From the NCBI RefSeq assembly GCF_001619985.1, contig NW_017264193.1:2857726-2921725 (forward strand): DNA of 64,000 nucleotides, in the 5' to 3' direction. The translations under genes were made by a program, and so were the position numbers. This document shows, one piece after another, positions 11,973 to 22,744 of this stretch. Origin of the DNA: Xylona heveae TC161 (taxonomy: Eukaryota > Ascomycota > Xylonomycetes > Xylonales > Xylonaceae). The notes under the pieces are model-generated. The model was not told the origin of the DNA and did not search any database. It saw nothing but the letters and a program-made list of their open reading frames with translations. The stretch's first letter is position 1. Each line of letters opens with the position of its first letter.

Positions 11973-12131
11973 GTTTGCCTTCGGGCACTTGGTCGTAAGT
12001 ACACTTGATTTCTGCCTGTCCAGAAATACAGACGCTAATTATGCTCCAGAATTTGAAACGATACAGAGAAGATTAGCATGGCCCCTGCACTAAGGATGAC
12101 ACGCTTCCAGTAAAGAGAGACTCAAGATTTT
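11973..12131 (+). ncRNA. snR6: U6 spliceosomal snRNA, interrupted by an intron
   Basis: U6 forms the catalytic core of the spliceosome. Exon 1 (about 11973-11994) carries the 5' stem-loop with a TTCG loop (GCCTTCGGGC) and ends TTGGTC. Exon 2 (12050 to about 12131) begins AATTTGAAACGATACAGAGA, which includes the invariant ACAGAGA box, then AGATTAGCATGGCCCCTGC with the AGC catalytic triad, then AAGGATGACACGC, and ends in a T-run. Removing 11995-12049 restores the contiguous TTGGTC-AATTTGAAAC seen in yeast U6. Spliced length would be about 104 nt, normal for U6. The exact 5' end is estimated from the TATA spacing. This is not a decayed copy: every conserved element is intact, and promoter and terminator are present. 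Confidence 0.95.
11995..12049 (+). other. 55-nt mRNA-type intron inside U6 snRNA
   Basis: It starts GTAAGT, has a branch site CTAAT at 12035-12039 and ends CCAG, so all three signals of a spliceosomal intron are present. It sits between the 5' stem-loop and the ACAGAGA box, about 12 nt upstream of the box. U6 introns are known in S. pombe and several other fungi, so the phenomenon is described; this position is read directly from the sequence. Confidence 0.92.
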
Positions 12132-12136
12132 TTTTT
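12128..12136 (+). terminator. RNA polymerase III terminator of U6
   Basis: A run of nine T residues directly after the U6 3' sequence (ACTCAAGA). It would supply both termination and the 3' oligo-U tail bound by La and by the Lsm2-8 ring. Confidence 0.88.
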
Positions 12137-12214
12137 ATATTTTATTTTACCTTTGATAGATGGTATCTTCCAATTTTTTTTGGACGCCTTTTTACATTTG
12201 GTTTGACTATTTTG

Positions 12215-12320
12215 GGTCGAAAATAAATGTTCCTCGAGCGGTATTCGAACGCTGCTCCGTCACTGTGCCGGACTATAGAGTACGCCGGAGCGCCTAATCA
12301 GTTCGCGACCCTCGGCCGTA
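12215..12320 (-). other. tRNA-like / B-box-like element downstream of U6
   Basis: On the minus strand the sequence has a D-arm-like GGCCGAGGG...TTAGGCG, a GC-rich hairpin (CTCCGG...CCGG, with an outer GCTCCG/CGGAGC pairing), a T-loop-like GCGTTCGAATACC resembling a Pol III B box, and a TTTT run just after it. I could not pair a proper 7-bp acceptor stem, so it is not a standard tRNA. It may be a decayed tRNA, a tRNA-derived element, or the extragenic B box of the U6 gene: it starts about 110 bp past the U6 terminator, similar to the arrangement in yeast SNR6. Confidence 0.35.
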
Positions 12321-12662
12321 CAAATCGTGGGGGGTTTGCCTCACGGTCAGCAATACAATAGCAAGCCATAGCAACACAAGCATCATTCGATTCTCGATGG
12401 ACGTGTAATCATTTGAGTTTCTATCTAAAAGCTCCTGCCTTCAAATCTACATGTGCACTTCATAGATACAGTTATAATGGAAAAAAGCTTTTAGAAAGTC
12501 GTTACCAACGCCCGAAAGCGCTGAAATGCCAGAAGACCATACCCGTATATCAAACTTAGAAACACCAACACACCAGGCTATGCATCGATGACGAAATAGG
12601 GATTTGACGGTAGAGACGCGCAATCAGATTGCGCTACCAGACAGAAATGAGATAAAAGCAAC
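12321..12662. other. Gap between tRNA-like element and recyclin gene
   Basis: About 340 bp, no gene seen. It contains the 3' flank of the minus-strand recyclin gene, whose stop is at 12663. Confidence 0.5.
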
Positions 12663-15570
12663 CTACATCACTGAACAGCCGATGCCGTACATGGCACGTT
12701 CAACGCTTCTTCGGACGACGAACCAATCTGCGCGACGCTCGGCGAATTCGTAGACTTCTTCGGGGCGAAAGATTCCGTGAAAGCGGTCTACATCGGCAAT
12801 TATGGTAGCCATTTCTTTAGCATGGGCAGGATCAATAAGATAGATCTGCGCGAGCTCGCGGAGGGCTTTAAAGTATTCGAGTAACGCCGGGTTTTTCATG
12901 GTATAGATATATGAGAAATAGTGATTCATGTCGCTGGAAAGTATATTAATATGAGAGACTAAGAGACTGAGCATTTATGGCGAACGAACCTGATCAGCTT
13001 GATAGCACCATCAAGACTGATGCGCTGACGTTTGAGATGTTTGCAAAGCGCCGTAAACAGTCGCAGACCCACTTCTTGATTAAACACCTCGAGCATGTGC
13101 TTGTCCGTGCTTCCAACGAGCATTCTAGTATGCGAAGATACTATTTCGACAACCTTTCGAGCCGTTTCAGTCGGGCCAATGTCGACTATCTGATTAGCGG
13201 TGTCACTCGTTGCTCCAGGGTTGAAATCAGTGACTATTTGCGTGGTGGCGCAAACATATTCGACCTCGTCGATTAAGACATCGACACCGCGGTTCAGACC
13301 GGCAGCGACGCGCTCGTCCAGCATCTGCTCGAACCGCTTCTTCTCCTGGACCGCTGGATCCAAGAAATCGTTGCGATCCGTGAGTTTCATTGCCACAAGT
13401 TCTTGCTCGTAGAAGACATCCACCATTTGTTGAATAAGATCGCCGACATTGACCAGCTCAAGAAACATGACAAGAGGAGCCACTCCAGGCTGACTGTGTT
13501 CGTTGACGTCGCGAGGATTGTATTTGGTCAAATGATCGAGAGCTTTGTCGAAGCCCGGTCTCATATGTTTAGAGCTGAGTATTTGTAGTAAGAGCACGAA
13601 GATAGCTTCACACTGCTCTTTCGCTTCTTCACCTGTCTGTCCGCCGAGACTCACAAACATAGCAACGCGTTCAAGACCAGACTTGGCTGCATGAATAAGG
13701 CTGAGCGCAACCTCAATGCTGAAGAGCGATCGGATACCCTCGAGCCTAGAATTCATAATCGCAGCCTTTGCCGCAAGTTCAGTGGTAGGTGCGGCAATCT
13801 GTGATAGTCGGACTGGATTGACATTGCTTGCCACACTTGGTGTCGAAGGTCGAGAAGAAGTATCTGAGCCGGCTTTGGTTGGTTCTGACGCCTTTTCCTC
13901 AGCTTCAGACTGGGCCGCTTTGTTTGAGGCAAAAGGAGAAGAAATCGGTATTGTAGGTAATGCGTTAACTGGCATCATGACAACTTTCTTAAATGATGTT
14001 AAGAAATCGCGTTTATCAACGTGGCGGCTGACGTTGGACATGAAAAATGATTCGGTTGACGCCTCCTCTTCGACAAGCTGCCTTTCCCACTCGCTGACTT
14101 TTGCGTCGGATCGAGTCCGGAAAAAATCCAGTTCATCCTGAAGGTAGAGATCAAGATGCGGTTCGAATACTGCAGCAAGAATGGTATGTACGTCTTGACG
14201 GAAATGATCCCCAGAGCCCTTGGTGGGATTGACAGACTTTCCGAAATTGATGCTCTGTCCATAGAGTCCCGGAACGGCCTTTAGATACGACTCCAAGTTG
14301 GTTGAATGAGCTTCATCAAAGAGGGGTGTGACATATTCAGAAATGACATCTTCTCCAACTCGCTCGAGAAGTGAAAGTAATACATTGACAGAAGACGGGA
14401 AGACGCGGTCAATGACATCGCTTTGCTCATTGACAGCAATGGTCAGCCGCGTGAAAAACTCATGCGCGGGACCCAAGTCAATCGTTCCCGGGGCTGCATG
14501 CTCTAAGCAGTCCAACGGATTCCCAAGTTTGTCGCGACCCGCTAACAGCGCATGCTTTTGGATAAACAACTCCACAGCAGCCTGACCGCCATTGAGCGTG
14601 ACAAGAACATGGGCATACCGCTTCATACGTCCATCAACATCTCCAATCTCATAACCTTGTTCAAATTCGCGCAATACAGCACCCTCAAACATTTCTATCA
14701 TAGCTTCAAGCTTCCCCACTCTATGCTGCCAGCCCTCAGCTGTGTCACTCTTGGAGAATCTCCTTAATTGAGCGAGCATTTGGGCCTGTTGCTCTGGGTC
14801 ACGGAACGCTTGAAAGACAATGGGGTCGCTGTGACTTTTTGAACGAGCGAGATCCAGATAAAAAGGTGCAATAGCGCCATATATGCGTCCGAATTCTTGT
14901 CGAGCAAACCCTCGAATTGACCGGACCCTATCGAAAACACCCAAACATGATTCCAAGTCACTCAATGTCGGACGCCTCCTATGAGTTGCCTTCTGACCGC
15001 CGTCACCGGGTAAAACCTCGATTGATTGTCGGGCCATAGCCTCCAAGGACTGTCGATGCTCCTCCTCTGCCGTCGCATCAAATAACGTGATGCTTGGTCT
15101 TGAGACATGGCTCAAATTCAAGCTGTCGAGTCCGCCGTTAATACCTTCCAGGCCATCCGCACCGCCGCTGGCACCTGGAATTTCGGCTTTGGACCTGTGT
15201 GCTTCGTATCTCTTCCGCATAGAACCTTCCACGCGCTTTCTCGCTTCCAAGTCGCTCCAGCATCCCATCAACCGTAACTTTTGAACCCATCTTGCGTCAT
15301 CATAGACCATTTCTTGCATGCGCTTAGATGTTTGAGCAAATCGTATTAAATCGGAGGGAGGCAGGAAGTCAATGATCATCGAAATAATCTCTGCATATAT
15401 CAGCTTCCATGAATGATGACAGTAACTTGTGACCAGCTATTCTAATACTAACCAGCAGGTAAAATTGCCTTTGATGATATGATCTGGGTTACTCGAAGCG
15501 GCTGCAGCACATCACGCTTCTCCATCAGCGGAGGGCCACCAACAACGGTGGCCCTCTTGAAAGTAGACAT
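12663..15570 (-). CDS. RCY1: Recyclin-1 (Rcy1/Pof6), F-box and Sec10-like protein
   Basis: Family role: an F-box protein with exocyst Sec10-type helices that acts in recycling of plasma-membrane proteins from endosomes and in polarised growth. Exons 15570-15453, 15390-12990 and 12933-12663 give 929 aa. The F-box spans residues about 40-78 (IISMIIDFLPPSDLIRFAQT, then SKRMQEMVYDDARW). The long C-terminal part is the helical Sec10 region, with a disordered Ser/Pro-rich insert (SDTSSRPSTPSVASNVNP). The protein ends CSVM, a CaaX box with Met as last residue, predicting farnesylation; yeast Rcy1 also ends in a CaaX box. The last intron (12934-12989) is placed so that KLIS-DMNHYF is continuous. The start at 15570 is the first ATG of the frame. 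Confidence 0.93.
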
Positions 15571-16280
15571 AGCTTCAGATGGGCCAGCCACTGAATGTAA
15601 TGATGTCCGTTGCCGCCCGATTGAACAGGATTGACAAAATAATTAATGCTGCTTATATGGTAAGAGAAGGTCGTAAATAGAATAGCCAGAGGCAGATTCC
15701 AGCTGCACTCATGGATACCATTCCCTAAGATGGATTGTCTTGGTTTCTAGTCACTCGAGCGAGTTACCAGCGGCTTCACATAGTTCGGCCACCTGGGCTT
15801 TTTCAGGTTCCCGTAGCGTGGCAATTAAGCGCCGATGCGCCAGGGACCGAGGGGACCTCGCTCTTTCGTTCACTGGGCTTAGGATGGTCCCTCGGTCTGG
15901 GGTACTGTACCGTAGTTAATGCTAAAACTGCTCTTTTGGCATTGATGAAAACCGTACTATTGCTGAAGCTCGTTTCATACAGCTGTATAATCATCCAATC
16001 ATTTCACTAATTCAATCCATTAGAGGGAGCGCACAAGATATCCTCCACCACGAATTCTTCATATACTAGTAACTTCTTGTGCCTTCTCCAATGCCAGAAG
16101 TCTAAGATACGGTAAATTATTCATTTGGAAACTTTTGATCATTCAAGCTTTTCCGTCTACGCAGTCCCTGCCCGTCCTTATTAACGTTCCTGCACTTGCC
16201 TGCTCCCCGTTTACCCAGGTCCCCCATCTTCCACCGACTAATAAGACCTGGACATACTCCTCAATTTTTTTTTAAGGAGA
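15571..16280. other. Intergenic, recyclin promoter and methyltransferase 3' flank
   Basis: About 710 bp with both neighbours on the minus strand. Nothing gene-like seen. The region next to 15571 should hold the RCY1 promoter. Confidence 0.55.
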
Positions 16281-18052
16281 TTACTGAGCTCCTAGGAGGT
16301 TTCCAACCTTCTCAGTCAAAGCACCGGTAACTTCCTTCGCTGCTTTGGCGGCCTGAGTAGCCTTGGAGGCGCCGAGAGCACCACTGAGGCCGAATTGGGT
16401 TGGGATACCCTCGACACGGTGAGTTGAGTTGATGTTCTTGACGAGGGTGATCTGGTAACAAGTAGCCGATCCTTGTCGGGCAATGATGGTAGAGTATGCG
16501 AGGAAGTACTCCCAGATCTATTAAACCGTTAGTGAGGAGCCGAGGCACACAATTTCAACGTAGTAGACCTACCCGGAACCATCTCTTTCCATACTTGGCC
16601 TCTACCTTCTCCCGATTCGCCATCCAGTTTCTGTACCAGCGCCAAATGGTGGCGGAATAGTGAACACCAACCGTGTCAATTCCCTTCACCTCAAAACCGG
16701 CACCCTCGAGCTGATCAACGAACCAGCCGAGAGGGGTAGAGGCATCGGCACCAGGGAAAATGTACTTGTTCATGAAAAGACCCCAGATAAGGTCCTCGTA
16801 TTGCCAACTCTTGCGCAACCCAGCAATCTGAAGGAAGAAGACACCGTCATCATCGAGCATGTCATAGACCTGGCGGAGGAACGTTGAGAAGTGGCGAACA
16901 CCGACGTGCTCTGCCATCTCCAAGCAAGTAATCTTCTTGTAGCCATTCTCGGGAACAACAATGTCGCGGTAGTCGGAGCAGAGGATTCTGCTTTGCTCGG
17001 CAGAGATACCAGACTTGCGCAGTCCATTGTTTCCCCAGGCCGTCTGGTTACGGCCAAGGGTAACACCCGTAACGTGAGCACCGTAATTAACGCTAGCATA
17101 CTTGGCGAGGGTACCCCAGCCGCATCCAATGTCGAGCATAGTTTCACCAGGCTGCAGGCCAATTTTTTCGCACACGATTCCGAGTTTGTTGTCCTGGAGC
17201 TGCTCAAGGGACTCCTCCTTATTGATATCAGAAATGATACCAGAAGTGTAGACCATGCGAGGGCCGAGGAACCAGCCGTAGAAGTCATCTCCACGATCGT
17301 AATGGTCGCGGACTTGCTCCTCATCTATAGCGTGTTAATGATGCTCCTGGAGAAAGAGTAGAGATTGGAAGTACCTTGGGATCGAGTATGCATGATAACC
17401 TCAGGAATCATGCCAGTCAGGAAAAACCAAAATAGGCTCAGAGTGAACCTGAAGTTGGCCCAGTCGTGACGGTATTCCAGAATCTCCAGAGCGTCGCCCT
17501 TGAAATCAACACCACCAGCGAAATACATTTCGTGGAAGGTCTCCATAGGGATCTTGCTCTTTCCGTGGTAGCGCGCCCTGTCGGCCGCATCGTGGAAATG
17601 AAGGTAATGGTCAACGCCGCGGCCAGGGTACCGCGCCTTCTCATTTTTGCGGGCGGACATACTGGACGCGACAGTCCAGAAGGCCATCAAGATAGGAATG
17701 GCAGTCAAGATAGCAAAGAAGAGCCATGTCTTGAGGCCGCCACCAACCTTCCTAGCAAAGTAGAGGGGGATCAACAGAAGGAGGGAGAAAAGAAGCTTGT
17801 TGTTGAAGCTTTCGCTGCCAGCGGCATCGGCAGGGAGAGGAGCATTTTTGATAGCAGGATACTGTATTGCCTCTATATCAGTGACCCGTTCTGGATCGCA
17901 ATGCCTTCCAAGGCAGACAATTGGAGTTAAGGACAACTCACCGCCGTCGTCCTCACGCCATAATTCTCAGTAGGCGTATTAGGAGTGGCCGCAGGAGGTG
18001 TCTCAATGAACTCGAATGAGTCCTCAGACACGGTGGGTTTGACCTCGGACAT
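16281..18052 (-). CDS. Sphingolipid C9-methyltransferase
   Basis: Transfers a methyl group from SAM to C9 of the sphingoid base of fungal glucosylceramides. Exons 18052-17942, 17861-17375, 17324-16573 and 16517-16281 give 528 aa. Two hydrophobic segments near residues 60-100 (LLFSLLLLIPLYFA, then TWLFFAILTAIPILMAFWT) anchor it in the ER. The cyclopropane-synthase-like methyltransferase domain includes the SAM motif MLDIGCGWGTLAKYAS, CLEMAEHVGVRHF and the family stretch YRNWMANREKVEAKYGKRWF. The C-terminus is Ala/Lys-rich. It corresponds to C. albicans MTS1 and the Fusarium MT genes. The start is in a good context and all phases agree. Membership of the broader cyclopropane-fatty-acid-synthase family is certain; the C9-methyltransferase assignment rests on length, topology and motifs. 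Confidence 0.9.
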
Positions 18053-18790
18053 GATCGAGGACGTACTGCGCCAATCTATCGGCGCCAATTGAGGTGCAAG
18101 AAAGAAGATAACACCGTCAAGGGAGGTCCTTGAGAGCTTGGACGGTGGGAACTTTTCCGTGTTGCGTGTTCTTGTGTGTTTCGTATTCGAGTACCTGGGC
18201 ACGGTGAGCGATAGCTACCCAACCCGCCACGGATATCAGGGGCAATTAGCTGGTTAAACCAATCAAAACTGCCAAATCTCAACATGCTAAAGCAAGGGCT
18301 CCACTACAATGAATAGATCCGATTGCCCTTATGCCTATCTAAGCAAAGCATGATTCCCTATCTGTCCATCGGAACGGTGCGCCAAACAATAAAGTATCAA
18401 AATGACGACAAAGATCGCACTCCTAGGTACCTAAGGTAGACAGTCATCAGGCCTTTGTACACACTGATTATCTTAAATGCATCAGTAAACCTCAAAGGCC
18501 AAATCTTCAACTCAGCTCTAGCATTCTTCTCGTATGTAAGGGACTCTCACTGCTGGTTTTTTCTGGCCCAATGATGGACTCTTAACATTTTCGGAACTCT
18601 TTGGCTGCCAAGGTGGCTCATTCGGTTGTGTGTACTTCGTACTCGTGAATGTTCTGTAAAGTAGGTAGGTATCACTTATAAGATCTGTGCACGCAAATCC
18701 ACGCAGGGAACATTCCATTGAATCTACAACTTTTTAAAAAAAAATCTTTGAGAACGAGTCTTTACATCTCGTGTCACGATTGAAGCCAAC
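18053..18790. other. Divergent promoter region (methyltransferase / small ORF gene)
   Basis: About 740 bp between divergent start codons, no gene seen. It contains the TAGGTACCTAAGGTA sequence near 18423 and AT-rich stretches. An A-run (about 18736-18745) lies just upstream of the small gene start. Confidence 0.5.
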
Positions 18791-19235
18791 ATGGGAAACG
18801 CCCAGAAAATGGAAGGTGGTCCCGAGGTCTCCACCTTGGACGCACGATTGACGGAATTTATTGAGTAGGCATTGACGCCCATCCTTTCGATAGTTGTCGT
18901 ATGAAGAACACGCTGATAATAACGCTGTATCTAAACAAAGTGCCCTTGAGGCAGATTCCCGAATCCGGTCCAACCGAACACTCTTCTTTATGTGGGATTT
19001 CTGCCAGCGAACCCGCTCGTGGCTGCGAAATCTAGACGTCTCCAAGCTCGAAGCGAATGATGAGAAGGCTGTCGAGACCTACAATGATTGTATCTCACGT
19101 TGCATCATGACAAAAATAATGATTCACGACACTTCGGGAAAGACGGCTCTGATGACCCTCTCAGACCCCAAGAATCCGACTGATTTTGGAACGTTGCTGA
19201 AGGAGAAAGCAGACAGATTACTAGAGGCTTCTTAG
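18791..19235 (+). CDS. Small uncharacterised protein (122 aa)
   Basis: I do not recognise the family. Exons 18791-18864 and 18941-19235 join in phase (donor GTAGGC, acceptor AACAAAG) to give 122 aa. The product is soluble and mainly helical by appearance: SRIRSNRTLFFMWDFCQRT is aromatic and basic, followed by acidic and basic stretches (LEANDEKAVETYNDCISRC) and a charged end (LLKEKADRLLEAS). It has three Cys, one in FCQ and two in CISRC, with no signal peptide or membrane span. The ATG at 18791 opens a short, N-terminally acidic exon. A longer first exon is excluded because the frame meets TAG after ARLTEFIE. The splice site choice is mine and should be confirmed. Confidence 0.6.
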
Positions 19236-19715
19236 GACATGGAAAGAGAAAGGCTTTCGAGAAGATACCTTACTTGGGAAATCAACGTCAATATTCATCT
19301 TCCATGTTACGGAGTAACGTTCATCGTCATTCTTTAGGAATATCCATAGCGGTCTCAAAACATAGCTACTACAGTTTTTGCACAGCTCGAAAAAAAAAAA
19401 AAAAAAGCTTCATTAGGACCATATCTTCGTTAATACAATATGAACGCCCAAGTCGAGTATTTATGTTTAAAGAGGGTTCAAGTCATTCCTTTGTACCAAA
19501 TTTGTCCGCATTTGCGACCAGCCGACGCATAAAAAAGAGAAGAAGGAAAATGAATTTAATCCGTCAGCAATATCTCTTCCCTGCCAATCTCTTATGAAGG
19601 CCATTCCTGCCCCATAATAAGCCTGATCATCAAACTCCATCCATGTCCTTGACGCCAGTTCCATTTATCAATCTTCACCCCCTGAAGAAGCCTTAAGGCT
19701 TATTAGAGCTACAGC
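19236..19715. other. Convergent 3' region
   Basis: About 480 bp between the 3' ends of the small gene and the securin gene. It has an A-run near 19390-19406. Short open frames here show no protein-like features. Confidence 0.55.
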
Positions 19716-21187
19716 CTAGAGAGTCAGAACAAAATCCTTATCTGCATCCTCGTCCAGGTAAAGAAAGTTATTTCCACGTCCTTTGAGTGCGTCTTCAATA
19801 TCTTCATCCTCGTCTTCAGCGGTATCATAACCTCGAAGTTTGTTCCATTCGTCGGAGCCGGCCTCGGGCGAATAATGGGCTTCAAAATGATTGATCAATG
19901 GTTGGTGTTCACTTGATACCGTTGCATCGATCGACTTTGATTTGCTTGACTCGGATGAATCGTTAGCCCTGAGAGAAACTGAAGTAGCCCGGCCCCTTGT
20001 GTAACCAATGGTATTTTGAGAAGTGACTTTGGCTGCAGTATGACGCATTGATGATGGGTTTGTTGGTGCAGGTGCTTGCTTCGAACGACCCATGATCGAC
20101 GTCGGAACTTTCGCTCTTATTAAAGGCCGTGCTTGGTTGGGATTTGAAGCCTCAGAAGCTGGGTTGTGGTAAGAAAGTGCAGATGCCGCAGCCTTTGAGC
20201 GAAGTGAGGAAGGGCCCTTAGCAAGAGGCCTGCTCGTTTTCTGTCGCGCTTGCAAACCTTTGCTCGAAGGAATCCTTTTGGAACTTTCCGACTGTGTTTT
20301 TATTTTCTGGTTCGCACAGATATCATTGTTTTGCACTTCAGGCAAGTCAAAAGTCATTTCGTCAAAAGCTTTCCTGAGCATCGTGTCTACTTCCTTCTCA
20401 TGTCTCGCTTGTGCCTCCTTCTCTTGACGCTGAAATTTTGTCAACCCATCAGGGCCAACTGGGTTACAATATGTTTGATACCAACCACGCGTCAAATTCG
20501 AGCCACGAAGCTGGCTGTAATCCATATTAAGCAAGAAATCATCCGGATAATCTTGGATATCTGTTACGGTTAGAAAATGACGCCTTGTATTTGGGGACAG
20601 TAAAAGCTTGCCCTTTGATCTTGGAGGCATATATTCAATATCAGGTATCTCCTCATCTTCAAGATTCCCGGTTTCAGTAGACTTGAAGACTTCGATTTGT
20701 GGCTGCCGTGTTTTAACCTTCCGAGAGGTGGTGCTTCGTTGCTGGTTCTTTTCATTTACTGTACCCAATGCTTGCCCAGCTGGGGTTTGGATTGTCTTTG
20801 CCTTTGCATTCGTTGTTTTCATACCCAGAGGGGCGCGAGTACTCGGACCTTTTTTAAAGAAAAAAAAGATTAGAAGACAAATTTATAAAATTGCCACGGT
20901 ACTACAGTCTTACCCATCGGGGTGATGAAAGCATTCTTATCCACGGCAGGACCATTCTTTCCATTTGCCATCTGGAAGGCTTGGCCTTTGACAGTGGATT
21001 TTTGAAATTTGCCATTGAAGGTGTTCGGGGCATTTTCATCGTTCAAAGGTATCTTGAATGGCGTTTTAGGAGCTTTGGCAGCAGGCGTTCTAAATTGGAG
21101 TTGCTTCGCCCCATGGTTAAGTGGCTTTGCCGCGGCAGCGGCCTGATGACTATGCACCAAATTTTCTTGATCGTGAGCCGCGAGCAT
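19716..21187 (-). CDS. Securin (Cut2-like), separase inhibitor
   Basis: Securin binds separase as a pseudosubstrate and is destroyed through APC/C at anaphase onset. Exons 21187-20914 and 20848-19716 give 468 aa. Residues 95-100 read TRAPLG, a destruction box (RxxL) in the same context as S. pombe Cut2. Residues 161-167 read DIEYMPP after an acidic run (LEDEEIP), a motif that, from memory, Cut2 also has; it marks the separase-binding segment. The rest is disordered, Ser/Lys/Pro-rich, with an acidic C-terminus (EDEDEDIEDALKGRG). The N-terminus has QEN and DEN tripeptides but no clear KEN box. Securins diverge quickly, so the assignment rests on these two motifs in the right order and on overall composition. 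An alternative is another APC/C substrate. Confidence 0.72.
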
Positions 21188-22013
21188 GATATCTGAGCTT
21201 CTCGCCAGAGTATTCCGTTAGGATGTCGTATGAAGTGCCATGCAGATTCGATGCCTCTAGTATGATAAAGGCGACGTCAGTAAAGTGATGTGACAAGTTT
21301 GGCTACGACACAAGTTGCCCCCTCGGGAGCGCGTTGTTTACCGATGTCGATGTTGACGAGGAAACGGACCGTAAAGCCAATCGGGAAAGAGCTGGGAACG
21401 TACAATATTGTCTCCGAAATAGCCAGCGTGGACCGAAGCAATAAAACGTCGCCAAAACAACAGATCGACCTGCAAATAAGGTTTCCTATAATTAGTGTAC
21501 TGAATACATACAAAAAGAATTTACACAGTGCACTTTCACTCTCTGTGAAACTAGCAAAGACTTCTAAGAGCACTGTAATATTAAACCAGCATTATAGTTA
21601 AACAGGCCACTTAGGGAGACATTCCGGATACCCTTTTCCTTCCCTCCTCCTAAGGAGGCAAAATTTGATGCTGTGCTCCTTACTGATGTTTTGTTATGTC
21701 CACTGTACGGCTGCAACCGACGATGATTGGGGGCAGGTATTCTGAAGGGTCCCCAGGGAGGGGAATAGGCTCGCACCCTGCGCTAGCACAAAAAAGGGGA
21801 AGCACATGGAGTGGTACCTTGGTACCTCGCAACATCCACCAGCTGTTACAAGTTCCACGCAACGGGGCATCTCTCCCAGTTCAATAGCTTTGATTCTATC
21901 CATCAAGTCTACCACAACACTAGCCATTTCCCTCTACGCAGAAACAGATTTATCTGCACCTTTTCTTAGAAACCCCTTTGATCAGCCTTCTATATTTCTC
22001 AATACCAAACATT
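21188..22013. other. Divergent promoter region (securin / tropomyosin)
   Basis: About 830 bp between start codons of securin and tropomyosin, no gene seen. The part near 21940-22013 is the tropomyosin 5' leader. Open frames here lack family resemblance. Confidence 0.55.
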
Positions 22014-22744
22014 ATGTCCGTCATGGAGGGTATTAAGCAGGTGAGTCTTACATTCAGTGCCAATAAATTCACCCCGCCCTAGTCAACCTGAGCCACCCGC
22101 AGATTGACAGAGAGCACAGTCACTTGATCAACATTCTACTCCAAGTGATGAAAGCTCTATGAAGCAGGCTAACCTACCTGGCGAGTAGAAAATGAACTCC
22201 CTGCGCCTCGAGGCCGATGAGGCTCACTCGAAGAACGAGGAGCTGCAGAGCAAGATCAAGGCACTTGAGCAAGAGAATCTGGTAAAGGAGCAAGAAATTA
22301 CATCTCTATCGCACAAAAACCAGCTTTTGGAGTCCGAAGTGGAGAAGCTTGAGACCGGTATCCGGGATGCAAAGGCCGCCGCCGATGAGGTCCGTGAACA
22401 TGGCACACAGAACGAGACTCTGCAGCGGAGATTGCAGCTGCTCGAGGAAGAGGCTGAGGAGGCGGATAAGACTTTGCGAGAGGTGAATGAAAAGTGGGTG
22501 CCTTTCAAGCTCCTCGATATAGCTGCTTTTCGAGTCGAGCTTTATTCCAATACCCGAAATCCATCGCTGACTGTTTACAAGGCTTCGTCAAACCGACGTG
22601 AAAGCTGGTCACTACGAGCGCAAGGTGCAAGCGCTGGAATCCGCCCGCGACCAGTGGGAAGCGAAATACGAAGAAATGGCCAAGAAGTACAGCGACGTGC
22701 AGAAGGAACTGGACGATTTCCAGCGCGAGATTGGAAGCATTTAA
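22014..22744 (+). CDS. Tropomyosin
   Basis: A coiled-coil dimer that coats actin cables, stabilises them and guides formin and myosin activity in hyphal tips and septa. Exons 22014-22040, 22189-22493 and 22582-22744 give 164 aa, the usual length for short fungal tropomyosins. Nearly the whole chain is heptad coiled coil: MNSLRLEADEAHSKNEELQ, LLEEEAEEADKTLREVNEK, YEEMAKKYSDVQKELDDF, ending EIGSI. Exon 1 encodes only MSVMEGIKQ; the splice places K before MNSLRLEA, giving an N-terminus like the usual MDKIKEKMN of other fungi. A second ATG three codons in (MEGIKQKM) fits the family start even better, so true initiation might be at 22023. Intron 2 uses a GTGGGT donor. Confidence 0.93.

Noticed and set aside
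12215-12320. Calling the element beside U6 a true tRNA gene
   Set aside because: No 7-bp acceptor stem and the D-loop is too long; kept only as tRNA-like or B-box-like.
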